This document shows, piece by piece, positions 46,738-58,364 of a stretch of 64,000 nucleotides of DNA. The stretch lies in NCBI RefSeq assembly GCF_028640845.1, contig NC_080541.1, forward strand, positions 176,813,502 through 176,877,501. The letters run 5' to 3'. The stretch's first letter is position 1; the number at the start of each line of letters is the position of its first letter. The notes beneath the pieces were generated by a model. That model ran no database searches, had not been told where the DNA came from, and saw nothing but the letters and a program-made list of their open reading frames with translations. A program made the position numbers and the translations under genes. This DNA is from Ahaetulla prasina (Eukaryota > Chordata > Lepidosauria > Squamata > Colubridae).

Positions 46738-47005
46738 AGGCTATTATCGGGATAGCTCAGGCAGTAGAGAAGCCTGTTATTAGAACACAGAGCCTGCAAT
46801 TACTGCAGGTTCGAGCCCGGCCCAAGGTTGACTCAGCCTTCCACCCTTTATAAGGTAGGTAAAATGAGGACCCAGATTGTTGGGGGGGCAATAAGTTGAC
46901 TTTGTAAAAAAATATACAAATAGAATGAGACTATTGCCTTATACATTGTAAGCCGCCCTGAGTCTTCGGAGAAGGGCGGGGTATAAATGTGAACAAAAAA
47001 TAAAT
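46738..47005 (+). mobile_element. tRNA-derived SINE with CR1-like tail
   Basis: A head with GGATAGCTCAGGCAGTAGAG (box A-like) and box B-like GGTTCGAGCCC (46808-46818), GGTTGACTCAGCCTTCCACC, a G-run, and CR1-like GCCGCCCTGAGTCTTCGGAG with an A-rich tail. Best preserved tRNA head of the family in the window. Confidence 0.85.
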
Positions 47006-47039
47006 AAAAAGAAATAAAAAGAAACAGAAAGAAGCTTCT

Positions 47040-47950
47040 GAAGAAGCTACAGTAAAAATAAATATGATTGCAAAATTATCTCTTACAGTATGATTACGAA
47101 ACAGCTAACTTCTTCTATCATACAAACTTCATGTCGTAAGTGATTTTTTTCCTGTTTTATGCAAAAAAAAAAGAAGTCTATTTGGGATTCCCAGTCAGCC
47201 ATAAATGTGGGTATTGTCTTTTCTATGACCAAGGAAGTCAATTTAACCATCTCTGAAAGCTCCATCACCAACCATTCCTTCAATGTGGGGAGTGTCAAAC
47301 TTTTCCACGTTTGAGCATACAATAGTCTCACTGCAGTTGTCACATATAAACATAAAGTTCCAACTTTATGACTTTTTCTAGTTGCTCATCTATGAAAGAA
47401 AAAAACCTCTGATTTCAGTTGTACTTTAATCTGTAAAATCTTCTGAATTAATATATGTATTTGTATCCAAACTTTTTTGGCTTTTTTACATGACCACCAA
47501 AGATGATAATGTTGTTGTTTTGTTCACATTTCCAGGAAAAATTTGAAACACCTTTGTACCTTCTAGAAAATTTCTCCGGTATCAAATACCAATAGTATAT
47601 CATTTTGTAAAGATTCTCTTTAAGATTAGAACATAATTTAAATTTCAATCTTTTCAGCCACATATTTTCCCATTGTCCATTTGTATATTGTGATCAAAGT
47701 TTTAGACCATTTTGACATACATTCTTTCACTTAATCTTGTTCTCATATTTTAACAAAGGTGTATACATTTTAGCAATAACATATTCATCGTTAGCGCATA
47801 ATTCTGTTTCAAACCCAGTTTTACATTATTCCAAACCAAAACTATAATCCACTTTAATTCTTTTTTATAATTGTATATAAGAAAACCGCTGAAAAATTGA
47901 TTGTCAAATTGATTTAATGATTTGTTTTACAATCTCCTTGAAAAAATTCT
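47040..47950 (-). mobile_element. Decayed L1 ORF2 3' part
   Basis: Minus frames resemble the C-terminus of the L1 at 11939. NLKENLYKMIYYWYLIPEKF (near 47580-47640) matches the L1 segment MRENFYKMFYRWHLDPKKL. A Cys-rich piece follows (WKCEQNNNIIIFGGHVKK), and RLLYAQTWKSLTLPTLKEW near 47290 matches its last part. Multiple shifts and stops. Confidence 0.75.
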
Positions 47951-48224
47951 AGTACCTAATGATAGGTTAGTCATTTATTTATAATTTCCTGCCTATAAAA
48001 TGCTTCTTGTGCTTCTTGTGCTGAAAGTCACACAGTTGTTTTCAGATAAAACCTAAATTTGTAAGGAATTCCAATATTGCCCTTTTATTGTTCTTGTTAA
48101 TGGCATCAGCAAAATTATGTTTTCCAGCTTATATAAGCAATAAAGATTTCAGTGACGTTTATGATAAATGTCAGTAAAAGCAATAATTCAAGTCTGTTCG
48201 TAAACAATTGTAAACATGCTGGAG

Positions 48225-48360
48225 TTTTCAAGAAAAGATTGGACAATCATTTTCCCGGGATGATGTAAAACCACCTGCCATTGGGCAGGGTGTTGGATTA
48301 GACAACCTCCAATGTCCATTCCAGTCCTATGATTTGGATAATTCGGTGATTCTGTGTGAG
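48225..48360 (+). mobile_element. LINE 3' tail fragment
   Basis: TTTCAAGAAAAGATTGGACA, then TTGGATTAGACAACCTCCAA and CATTCCAGTCCTATGATT: a widespread vertebrate LINE end. Confidence 0.6.
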
Positions 48361-49175
48361 GCTATTAGGTGGCTCTGTTGTAAAGTATTCCTTCCCTCCC
48401 ATTGTTATGTCCCTAGTACCCCCACTCTTCATGCATCTGGCTGTATGCTGATGTCTGGGACTTCCATCTCATGTATTTTCTTACAGTTCATAGCAGACAA
48501 CTAACTTTTGAGGAATTTATGAAATGCCTTGACATAGCAAGTGGGAAAATGGCTTTTACAAGCTCTTCTTTATAGTTTCTTTTACTCAGGTGTGATCTGT
48601 ATTTTATTTACAGTTTAATGTTTATTATTTTTCCTCCCCTATTTTTTTTACAATGCCTTATAACCCACTCCAATCTCAAAGGAATTTGACCGGGATATAG
48701 CAGATTTCATAATACAATTTAATGTGAGTGAACTATTCCATTTAGATAAAATAGTAATGCTGCAGCATAGGAACCAAAAAGTGGGATCCAAATTATAAAA
48801 TTAATTTCTGACAGAAGCAAAACTAAATATTGTCAAAAACAAACTTAAAATTCAACATTTGATCTGAAAAACAAATTAGCAGATCTAAATCTATATTATG
48901 GTAGGCAATTCGAAGCAGTCCTTGGAGGATAATTCATAATAATTTGCAAATTTTAGACTTAATGCATGTTTATTAATAACTAGTACTTACATGTACACAC
49001 AGGTTTTTTTTGAAGAGTAATTACTTAAATACATGAATACACGTCAGTGTGGTGCATACAGACATATATTTACATTTACAATATATTCTGGAGAGTGGTG
49101 TTGTGATTTGAATACGTGGTTATTAGCTTGGTTATTATAAAAAAGCATGCTGTGTTGGATTAATGTACTATAGTA

Positions 49176-49350
49176 CAGGGTTCTCCAACCTCTGGTCTGT
49201 AGAATAAGACTGGGCCGCAACATGCCAGAAATCGGATTGCGCAAATAAGCAAAGCCCCATCCATGGGATGCAGGCAGCATGCGAAACCATATCCCTTTGG
49301 TCTGTGGAAAAACCTCTGGCCCCTGGTGCTCAAAAGGTTGAGAGCCACTG
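49176..49350. mobile_element. hAT-type element (Charlie-like end)
   Basis: It starts CAGGGTTCTCCAACCTCTGG and ends AAAGGTTGAGAGCCACTG. The octamers ctatagta and ctatagtg flank it with one mismatch. Confidence 0.78.
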
Positions 49351-50215
49351 CTATAGTGAACAGCAGAAACTTCTTTAATCTGTGCATTGAATTTTTTTCC
49401 TGCCTAATCTAACTAGCTCCCCCTACTGATTGTATCAAAAACTGCTGGTGTTCCTATGTGCTTTTCCTGCATCAGTAGAAACAAGGTCATACAGAGCGAG
49501 AGACTGGTCAAGCCTAGCATCTTGTACACCAGAGCCCATCTATGGGTAGCTATGGTAGGCCCCCAGACCTCATCTGGCATATATCTGCCCCCCTCCTTCT
49601 CTACATTTTACTGTGATGGTTTGTTGTTGCATTCATGCCTCATTGGGCTTGTTGATGTTCAGGAAACATCTGGGCTGCTTGAAGCCATAGAAGAGAGCAG
49701 GAAAGCTTAACATTCTGTCATAGGCTGACTAGGCAACTCTCCCTAATAAAAAAAGCCAAAGCAAGCTGTGCTGAGATCAGAACTCAAGGAGAGGATAAAG
49801 TTTCTATATTCGTGGAATATATCCAAATTTTGGGGCAAATCTAAATCATCGGTGTGTCATTTTCATTCACCCTCTTATCCACTATTTGAATGTCACCAGA
49901 TGGTTCAGTTTGTGCAAGGTGACCTTGTAAATTATTCCCATAGAAATGGCCGTCATGATGCTAAGATGAAGAAGAAGAGATGCAGCTAGAGATGATGAAC
50001 ATCAGAAGTAAACAATCTGGAATATCTTACTTTAAATTCATGCCATCCCCTTCCTACTTAGATCACGCTCCTCACTTTTCTTTATCCCATCTTGGAATCT
50101 GGGACATATAAATCAAGATGATAACATTAAGATTCATCCTCACAAATTGCTACTAAACTAAATATTTTTGATTTAGTTAGTTGCAGAGGTCACTAAAGAG
50201 GAAGGGGGATTACAG

Positions 50216-50405
50216 CTGGGGTGAAATTCAGCCGGCTCTATCCGGCTCGGGCGAACTAATAGCGGCGGCTGCAGGATGCTCCGCCCACCCATGTGAACAT
50301 CATAATGTTGCTTTTTTGCGATGATTTTAAGCCTCTGCACATGCGCAGAAGGCTTTGTGCATGCACGGACGATGGCGTGCACACATTTAGTGAATTTCAC
50401 TCCTG
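50216..50405. mobile_element. hAT-type element, family 5 (190 bp)
   Basis: The ends CTGGGGTGAAATTCA and TGAATTTCACTCCTG are inverted repeats; octamers gattacag (50208-50215) and gattacac (50406-50413). Its ends match the larger element at 61059-61790. Confidence 0.82.
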
Positions 50406-50771
50406 GATTACACAGTATTTAACTAACCTGTATTTGTACGGTAATGAGTTTAGTCCAGCCTTCCTATACTCTGGAATGACTGAGTTGCAAAATCAGGAAA
50501 TCTTTGATCTTTGAAATCTTTGAGAGTTGAAGAGAAGAAGCTGGAATGAAGCTCTACAAAATAAATTGTTGGTCAACCCTAATATAGGAAACATGCATTT
50601 GTTAATTAGCTTATTGGTTCAGTCTAATATTATGGGCTCTGAACTGCAAACATTTATTCTGCAGCGAAGCTCTTTTGCTTCTGTAAAAAAGAGGAAAGCT
50701 GCAGGCTTCATCTGGCTCTCCTCCCTCATGTCTAGAGTGGGTTTCCAATTCACAGTCCTCAACCTCTACAG

Positions 50772-51152
50772 GTAGTCCTCCACTTATGACCACAATTGAG
50801 CTAAAAATTTATATTGTTCAGTGAGAAATTTGTTAAGTGAGTTTTGCCCCATTTTACGACTTAAGTGAAACACTGCAGTTTTTAAAATAGTAACACGGCT
50901 GTTAAGTGAATCTAGTTTCTCCATTGACTTTGCTTGTCAGAAGGTCGCAAAAGGGGATCACATGACTCCGGGACACTGCAACCCTCATAAATGCGAGCCA
51001 ATTGTCAAGGCATCTGAATGTAAATCACGTGACCATGGAGAATGCTGCGATGGTCATAAGTGTGAAAAGTGGTCATAAGTCACTTTTTTCAATGCCGTTG
51101 TAACTTTGAATGGTCACTAAATGAACTGTTGTAAGTCGAGGACTACCTGTGG
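50772..51152. mobile_element. Long-TIR DNA element
   Basis: CAGGTAGTCCTCCACTTATG at the left is complementary to GTAAGTCGAGGACTACCTG at the right, with GTTAAGTGA units inside. The same family as 45407. Confidence 0.78.
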
Positions 51153-52430
51153 TACTGTATTAGCAACCTGCTGTTACCAATTCAGCCAGCAGTCCAGAAT
51201 ATAACCTATGAAACAGTGTCACACATACATCCATGTGGTGTAGGAGGAAAGAAGAGTATTGACTTTCATCATCAAGTCTTTGGTGTTCACATCTATCACC
51301 CAGATTACCCTCAGCCTTAGAGAGAATGTGGTGTTCTATATATACAGGTCTTTGAGTGACCTCTTAGCAACCCTAGCTTCTTATCAGTTCTAGGATTGGT
51401 TGGGTTTTTCAGGATGCCCTGCAACAGGTGCTTGCAAGGAGGAGCCCTTGGAAGATCAGGCTGCACCAGCCAAGCCTAAAATAGCCCTGTGAGGAGGGAG
51501 CATATGAACACAGTGAATGAGGCAGTGCTGATGATGTAGCTTGCTTGTGTAGATACCAGTAAAGCTGTATTCTTCAATGTATGCCAAGCACGCATGGTTC
51601 CAAGAAACTAAACCAAGCTGCATGCAGAGACACTAACCCTGAGCACCCAGTTTGAAGAATATCTCAGCCCAGCTAAGCAGAGGGCTTGATGGTGGTGTTC
51701 CTTACTTACTATCCTTCTCCTTGTCCAGATGCAATATGGAGTCTGAACTGATCTTTGAGGCAGATGATCTCTCTTTCCATTTGTTGAAGCTGACTAATTG
51801 GGATGGTGGTAGTGGTCAGTAGCTGGACCCAGATAATTAATCCTAATTAGAACACAATCAGATGGCCGAGTCATCTCTTTCAACACTGTGTGTATGTGTG
51901 CTGAGTAGACAAGAAAGCGTTGAACAGTCTGTGATACAATAGTTTCCCCATACAATATAGCCATAGAGCTCAGGATTTTCCTTCTCTCAGTTCTAACTGA
52001 TAGTACAATGGCACCATGAACTTTCTTTGCATCTCAGATTATGGCCTTCATATTTGTCTCGCAGCTAAGATCATAGGTGCCTGTTGCTTCAACTGTTGTA
52101 TACCTCTTTAATAAAGTAGGAACTGTAACAGGGCCTATACTTTGCATGAAAGAGCCTGAAGTTTGTTCTCTGATGTCTTCCGTCTAAAACCCTAGGAGTA
52201 CCTTTTTTGGGTGTGCTGAAGAGACTAGAGAGCCTTCTGCTTGGGTTGCTTTGATTGGGACTCTTGCATCCCAATGTCCAAGTACTTGTAAGAAGACAGT
52301 TCTCAGTTTGAAAGCTATCTATTACCATTCAGCTTGGAAAATAGAAGACTGCAAATATAAAGTGATGTGCATTGTTGCCAAAAATCCTGACTGCTCATAC
52401 AAATTAATGGAATTAGAGCTAGCAATGACT
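51153..52430. other. Unannotated sequence
   Basis: Nothing recognised; short frames only. Confidence 0.4.
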
Positions 52431-53250
52431 TAGAAACTGCTGAAATGGAACAGAGTAATGGTAAAAAGTTCAATGAAGATGTCAACAGAGTGTTCATCTG
52501 TTTTTTTTAAGCCAATAACATGTTTGGGATAATAAGGAAGGGTACTGAAAATGAGATGTTAATATTACAATGTCCTTTTATAATCAATGGTGGAGCCAAA
52601 TCTGGAATATTGAGGATAATTGAGATGATCAAGGAGCTGGTGCAGCTTCTCTGTGAGGAAAGATTGCAAAATATGGGGCTATTTGGTCTAGAAAGGAAGT
52701 GAATAAATTCACTTGAATGAATAAAGGACATGATTAAAGTATATAAAAGTATTATAGGATTAAGGTGCACAAAAGATAAAACGGACAAAGAAAAGCTATT
52801 TTCTCCTTCTCAAAAGACCACAACCCAAGTTCACGCAATGAAATTGAATCCTAGAAGATTTTTATTTATTTATTATTTATTTATTTATTTACATTTATAT
52901 CCCGCCCTTCTCCGAAGACTCATGATAGGCAAAAGAAGAAACATGATAGGCAAAAGGATTTTTAAAAATACAAAATGTAATTCAACGTTGGCATTCAGTA
53001 CCACAAGATGTGATATTGGCTACCAGCTTGGCTGGCTTCAAAAAAGGGTTGGACCAATTGAAGGAAATCAAGGGGATCAGTGGCAATTAGCCTTGCTGGC
53101 AGTGAAAACCTCTAAAGGCCATTTGCTGGTAGTCTAGTGAGCTTCCTTCTGCAATTGGTTGGCCATTGTGAAAACAGGCTGCCAGACTGGATGGGCTAGG
53201 GATCCAACCAGTAGGATACTGCTTATGTTCATTGTAAGAACAATTGAAGA
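52431..53250 (+). mobile_element. Decayed LINE 3' part with SINE tail inserted
   Basis: The plus strand reads CEERLQNMGLFGLERK and KDMIKVYKSIIG near 52650-52760, the end of a LINE reverse transcriptase. A further block (GGCTTCAAAAAAGGGTTGGA) lies at 53034-53053. A (TTTA)n run and a CR1-type SINE tail on the minus strand sit at 52861-52925. Confidence 0.6.
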
Positions 53251-54180
53251 GAAAGCAATGGTTTGAAGTTGCCTATTTATTTATAGTGACTTACCAATAA
53301 ATGGAATAGGTACCAAGTCTGAGTCGTATTCTTCTACACCAAATAAAAATATTAAATTTCTTTTTTTATAGAAGTAATTATTTCAACATTTATATCTAAA
53401 CAAATGCTTTTGCAGAAATAACTATGCTATTAACGTCCTTAGCCCCAGCTCTATTTGTAGATTTTGCTGGATCCTACTATCTTATCTTCTGATAATATTT
53501 ATTTTCATTCATTTTGGATCAATTTAAATATACATAATGAAAGACTCCAGAAAGCCAAATAAGGTTCATGTGTGCAACATGCACACTTTAAATCAGGAAA
53601 AGTATGTGTGAAATTAATGTAAAAAGCTTCCTTCTCCCATGATTTTGCTTTGTCCTAATGGGGCATTTTCTGAATTCTTCAATGAAAGACAAAATACTGG
53701 AAAATTCAGCCACAGTTATTCCAGATATTACATAGTTTGGCCCGAACAGTTTCGCTGTCTACATCAATTTGGTTGAATAGACAGAAGATAAATTTTGCCT
53801 CCTGCAAGTGAAGAGAGGTATTGATAAGGTTTCAAACGTGGAGGGCTCTTACACTACCATGCGGGGTGCAGGAAGACTTACAGGAAAGGAAGCAGAGAAG
53901 AAGAAACAGAGAAACCAGCTGCAGAGCTATGTGTCTGGGTACAGAATGCTGATGGACTCCCGGTAGGGCACGCAGGGGACTGGGCAGGCGGGGGCAGCAT
54001 GGTGCTGGAGGAACTGAGCTGAAAGTAATGCCAAGTCCATGAGTAAGAGGCAAGCGCATTATCACCCCAGAAGCAGCAGGACTGGATGGGAAGAAAGCAG
54101 CAAGCAGGAGCAGCAGCAGTGCTTGCAACGCCCTAAGATATCAGGAATGAGCAGCCAAGGGAGACCTTGCCCCCAAGAAC
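53251..54180. other. Unannotated sequence
   Basis: Nothing recognised; becomes GC-richer from about 53850. Confidence 0.4.
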
Positions 54181-54760
54181 AGGTCAGTGGGCCACCTTTC
54201 CTAAAGCACCAGGTGGGGAAGGTGCTATTTGCTGATGGGGATGACAGACTAACAGAGGCACGTGTGTGAGAACTGCAAAGCTGACCACCTAGCACAATGA
54301 TATTGCTGCTGCTGCTCCTGCAGCAAGTTACTGAAGGGGGAAAGGGGAAAAGTTAATGCCGGAGACTCAATGAAAGCCGGTGGCTACACACTTTCAAAGC
54401 CTTTTTGTGTTGGCTCCCAGGGAGACAGCGGCATGAAGTGAGGAATTGCCAGGCTCAGTGTGGCTCCTGCATCTTTGCCAGTTTGCTTGTCATGAGGGTG
54501 GTGGTACACAAAACGATTTGAGCGCTGAAGTCCAAGACACACAGGCAGAGGAGGGTATCTTGGCAGATGAGCCACCTGCTTCAGGAAGCCAGCACGCTGC
54601 AGTTAAACTCTTGGGTTGGGGGGTGGGGTGTAGGATGTGCAAAATGAAGCAATAATTTTAGTTGGGGATTCACAGGTCTTCCCTTCTTGTGAGCCACCAA
54701 AAGGCGGGGTCCTCCCATTCCGGGAAGCTGCCATTCTTGTTTCCTTGGAGAGTCCCTGCC
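54181..54760 (+). pseudogene. Possible decayed LINE ORF1 fragment
   Basis: Broken plus frames show a Cys-x2-Cys-like CENCKADHL near 54270 and ILVGDSQV near 54660. The order C-x2-C, Leu-rich, then GDS recalls the ORF1 with esterase-like domain of CR1/L2 elements. Too decayed to be sure. Confidence 0.25.
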
Positions 54761-55229
54761 ATCTCTCTGTAAGTTCTCCATGTGTAGTTGAAAATACAGG
54801 AAATACTCGGCACTACCACCATTTATCCAGTTCTTAAACTTGTACATGACATTACATTTGCTAGTGAAAAGGGCAGAGAAGAGCAAAACCAAATAGGAAG
54901 CTGTTTTACTATGAAATGAAATAAATATCTTTATTATAACAAACAGGTAAGTTTTTTTTTTAAGTTTCTATGCAAGTCTCCTACGAGTCCACTAATTCCA
55001 AGACTGTGTTGCATTTGGTCTAGATATGTTCTCAGGGCAAATATAAAACTTTTTCCCAAAGTAGTTCTCTTTTTAAGGTTTGCTGCTTTTACCCATTTGC
55101 CCCTTCCTGTCCCTTTAAATGGTTCAGAAGAAAAAAAGATACTAGATGCTAGAATGAACAATTTGCTCATTCTTTTCCCCCTTGCAGCAGCAAAAGGGTT
55201 AGGAAAACCTTTGGAATGAAAATGCATAG

Positions 55230-55231
<2 letters not shown>

Positions 55232-55279
<48 letters not shown>
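55232..55279 (+). repeat. (GT)24 microsatellite
   Basis: A pure GT run of 48 nt. Confidence 0.97.
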
Positions 55280-55282
<3 letters not shown>

Positions 55283-56420
55283 CCTGGCCCTAATTTGTGT
55301 CTATTGGCCTTGATACCTTGGGTCAATGAGTTCCAAATGTGAACTGAATGTTTTGTTAATAGGTATGTTATATATTTTTTTCATGCCATAATCAGGTTTG
55401 AGGAAAAAATGTCATTTAAAATTAAGATATAGAGAGAGCAGGGTAGGCATGTCAGCTCCATATTTTCCTTTTTCAACATGCCTGGTCTATAGGCATGTTG
55501 AAAATGCATATTGTCTATAGAAAATAAACCCTTAATACAAGGGCCGATATTATCTCAAAAGAGGAGCACAAACTCTATAGTCAGAGGTTACTCTTTGCTG
55601 TGATTTTGTGGTGCGTATGCTACCTCCTAATTCAGTAGCTCCATTTATATTGTTCCTTTTCCATTTTTTTAGATTTTGCAAATACTAGCTGAGTTTTTCT
55701 ATAGAATGAAATATATTATATTGCATGATTAATACTTTTCCATAATCAACATTTTTTCCTTAATGTATCATATCTCATAACTCTTTTGACCAGTGCTACC
55801 AAATTTTTGTGATAGGTAAAATTCTCACCCATACTATCAATGTGCCACAAATCGATAATTATATTACACTTCATTGTGGGGCAAGGGAACTCTGGAAATC
55901 GATTCTTTCAGCTACCACAGCGTTAAAGTGAATGGAAGAAGTAACTAAATAAAATGAGAGATGGTGAAATAAGATCCTAGTTCTCTCCTTGCTATGGAAA
56001 TGTTTCCTTAGACTACTTTCTACAGTGACCAAAACTGAATCCTCAGTTATTAGAATATTTTTTAAAAAGAATAACATTTTGCAAAGGAATTAATTCTCCA
56101 AATTGTGTAAGTGTATAAAATGTCATAAATATAGATTAAGTGTTACACTCTTGGAAATGTGCAAATATTTTTGTCTCTCTTGTTAAATGCAATCAAAACT
56201 CCATCTGAATCCAGCGCGGCCAAGCTCAAAGTCATAGGAAAGATATATAAGGAGAGTAAATGCAATGTCATTATCAGTGTTTGTACTTCCATTCTCCCTT
56301 GAATAGCATATTTCCGTGAAATACAGTGGACACTTCCAGTTCTGCCATTACCCTTGAAGTCATTCTCAGAGCACAGACACCATTTGAAGAAGTAAACCTT
56401 AGTAAACCTAGCCCAAGGTG
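55280..56420. other. Unannotated AT-rich sequence
   Basis: Contains a short palindrome at 55477-55504 (CAACATGCC ... GGCATGTTG); otherwise nothing recognised. Confidence 0.45.
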
Positions 56421-56426
56421 TGTTGT

Positions 56427-56500
56427 TGTTGAGGCCAAGAGTTAGGAAAACAAACTATAACTGTCAGTTTAGTTTGTTTTCCTAACTCTTGGCCCCAACA
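56427..56500. repeat. Foldback with 30-bp arms and 14-nt loop
   Basis: The arms are 56427-56456 and 56471-56500 with a single mismatch. Core sequence CCAAGAGTTAGGAAAACAAA. No target duplication or repeat family seen. Confidence 0.93.
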
Positions 56501-56565
56501 TTGATCAGAGAAAATGGGAGTCAGGGACAACTCTCACCCTGGTCATCAGTTTTTTACCCTCCTAC

Positions 56566-56702
56566 CAGTGGTGGGATTCAAGTAATTTAACAACCGGTTC
56601 TCTGCCCTAATGATTTCTTTCAACAACCAGTTTGCCAAACTGCTCAGAAAGTTAACAACCGGTTCTCCCGAAGTGGTGTGAACTAGCTGAATCCCACCAC
56701 TG
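56566..56702. mobile_element. hAT-type element, family 4 (137 bp)
   Basis: The same length and ends as 31452-31588. The octamer cctcctac flanks it exactly (56558-56565, 56703-56710). Confidence 0.92.
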
Positions 56703-56804
56703 CCTCCTACCATCGGGAAGAAGATATAGAAGTATAGCCAGCCGCACAAACAGGCTGAAGAACAGTTTTTATCTGTGGGCTGTCAGACTCCTGAATGAGA
56801 AATG

Positions 56805-57061
56805 GCATCATAACTATGAACCTTTCGTCGCGAGCTTAAAACTCACTTATTCATCTGCGCTGGACTGGGTTAGTTTTAAATTTATGGGTTTTTTAATGGG
56901 TTTTTATTCTAAATTTTAATCTTGGCCAATTTAATAAGTTTTTTAACTGTATTTTAATTGTATTTATTGTATCATTGTGTATTTTAATTGGCTGTGAACC
57001 GCCCTGAGTCCTTCGGGAGAAGGGCGGTATAAAAATTTAAATAATAAATAAATAAATAAAT
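56805..57061 (+). mobile_element. CR1 3' end
   Basis: It begins in the last ORF2 codons (CGTCGCGAGCTTAAAACTCA), then the 3' UTR (TAAATTTTAATCTTGGCC at 56910), hairpin CCGCCCTGAGTCCTTCGGGA, and a (AAAT)n tail. Bases 56910-56985 were the template for the insert at 58290-58364. Confidence 0.88.
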
Positions 57062-57421
57062 ATAAATAGTATGATGGACTGCAGGGCTAGCACAATGTGT
57101 AACATGTTCATACTGGTGCAATGGGACTGGGTGTTTTGTTAATATGATTTATTGGGTTAGGGATTTTCTGTCTTCACTATGAGTTGTATTGTGTTGGGAT
57201 GTGTGTGTGCACTGAGTGAGTTCAACCAATCTCTGCACATATGTTGTGCACTGACAATAAAGATTTGAATTTGAATTTGAGTTGACAAGCCGCATGGAAC
57301 ACATACGCAAACCTATTTTTTCCACCCAGGACCTACTGTTCATCTGGTCTAATGATAGGACTGGCCAGTTCCATAGCCAGATTGATAAAAGCCTATTTGT
57401 AACTTGTTCAAGTGAAGATGA

Positions 57422-58296
57422 GTGTATTTTTAAAATAAAAATACTGACTGCTTAAATATGATTTGTCTTAGCAATTTGCCTATAGAAACTATAGAAGGTA
57501 AATTTGAAACTATTTAGAAAGATACTTGTCTTGGCCATGCCATCATTTTCTATTGAGATTCAGCCAAGGAATGTTTTAAAAAATCAGTCGCAAGTTAAAA
57601 GGTTTTTTAAATTGACTTACCGAAAGGTACATATAAATACACTTTTTTTTTTGTTAAAAAATTTCTGGAGTTACCAAATGTATTTTTAAAACCAGCATAT
57701 TTGCCCTTATTTTCACATATATATTTTCACATATACTGAAAGAGAAAGGAAGAACAAAGAGCGTAAGCCAGTAATGTATTATTGCTGAAAAAAATGTTGT
57801 TAGGTTATTTTTATACAAATTTAAGCTTAGTGGCTATCTTAGGAACTGGGAATGCAAACAGAACAAATGCCCACCTTCAGCCTGCAAACAAATATGTTGT
57901 TTGCATTAGAATTAGATAAGAGTTTTGGTGTCCATTCCCACTTCCTTTCTTTTTAGCTTTCAAAGACTTCTGGCTGTCACTTTTCCTGAAGCAGCCTTGA
58001 CATCACTTGTTGGAGGGTTAAAAGCTAACACAGAAGTTTCTTATCCTCTGATTTATAGGGCTCTATTACTGCACTAGTTTTGTCTGGTGCTTTTGTGAAA
58101 GTAATACCGATAGAAATAGATAGTAACCATTCAATTCAAGACAAAACATAAGTGAAGTTGGTTGCAACTCACGGATGAGTTAGAAAATGGAGGAATTTGT
58201 AGAATTGCATTCTTGTTTAATTCCTTTATGCCTGGTTGGAAATCTCGTTTTGCCTGTTTATTTTTATCATGCACTGATGAGTGGATGCATAAATTT
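57422..58296 (+). repeat. 0.87-kb direct duplication, copy 1
   Basis: Almost identical to copy 2 at a distance of 934-936 bp. The only differences noted are a 2-bp AC insertion and a C-to-T change near 58805. No gene recognised inside; the 61-codon frame repeated in both copies has no motif. Confidence 0.96.
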
Positions 58297-58364
58297 TAAT
58301 CTTGGCCAATTTAATAAGTTTTTAACTGTATTTTAATTGTATTTATTGTATCATTGTGTATTTT
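58290..58364 (+). repeat. CR1-derived filler between the copies
   Basis: It equals the CR1 tail at 56910-56985 with one T fewer in a T-run. Left joint in TAAATTT, right joint in GTGTATTTT, both shared with the flanking copy sequence. Confidence 0.93.

Larger units (their letters stand above)
56530..57285 (+). mobile_element. Older LINE 3' end, split by a hAT element and a CR1
   Basis: Around the inserted hAT (56566) and CR1 (about 56805) the sequence reads as one LINE: a C-terminal coding piece (CAGGCTGAAGAACAGTTTTT; CTGTCAGACTCCTGAATGA) and a tail ending GCACTGACAATAAAGATTTG, then GAATTT repeats. The CACTGACAATAAAG end is typical of L2/L3-like LINEs. Confidence 0.6.

Noticed and set aside
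55232..55279. His-Thr repeat frame
   Set aside because: It is the complement of the (GT)24 run read as protein.
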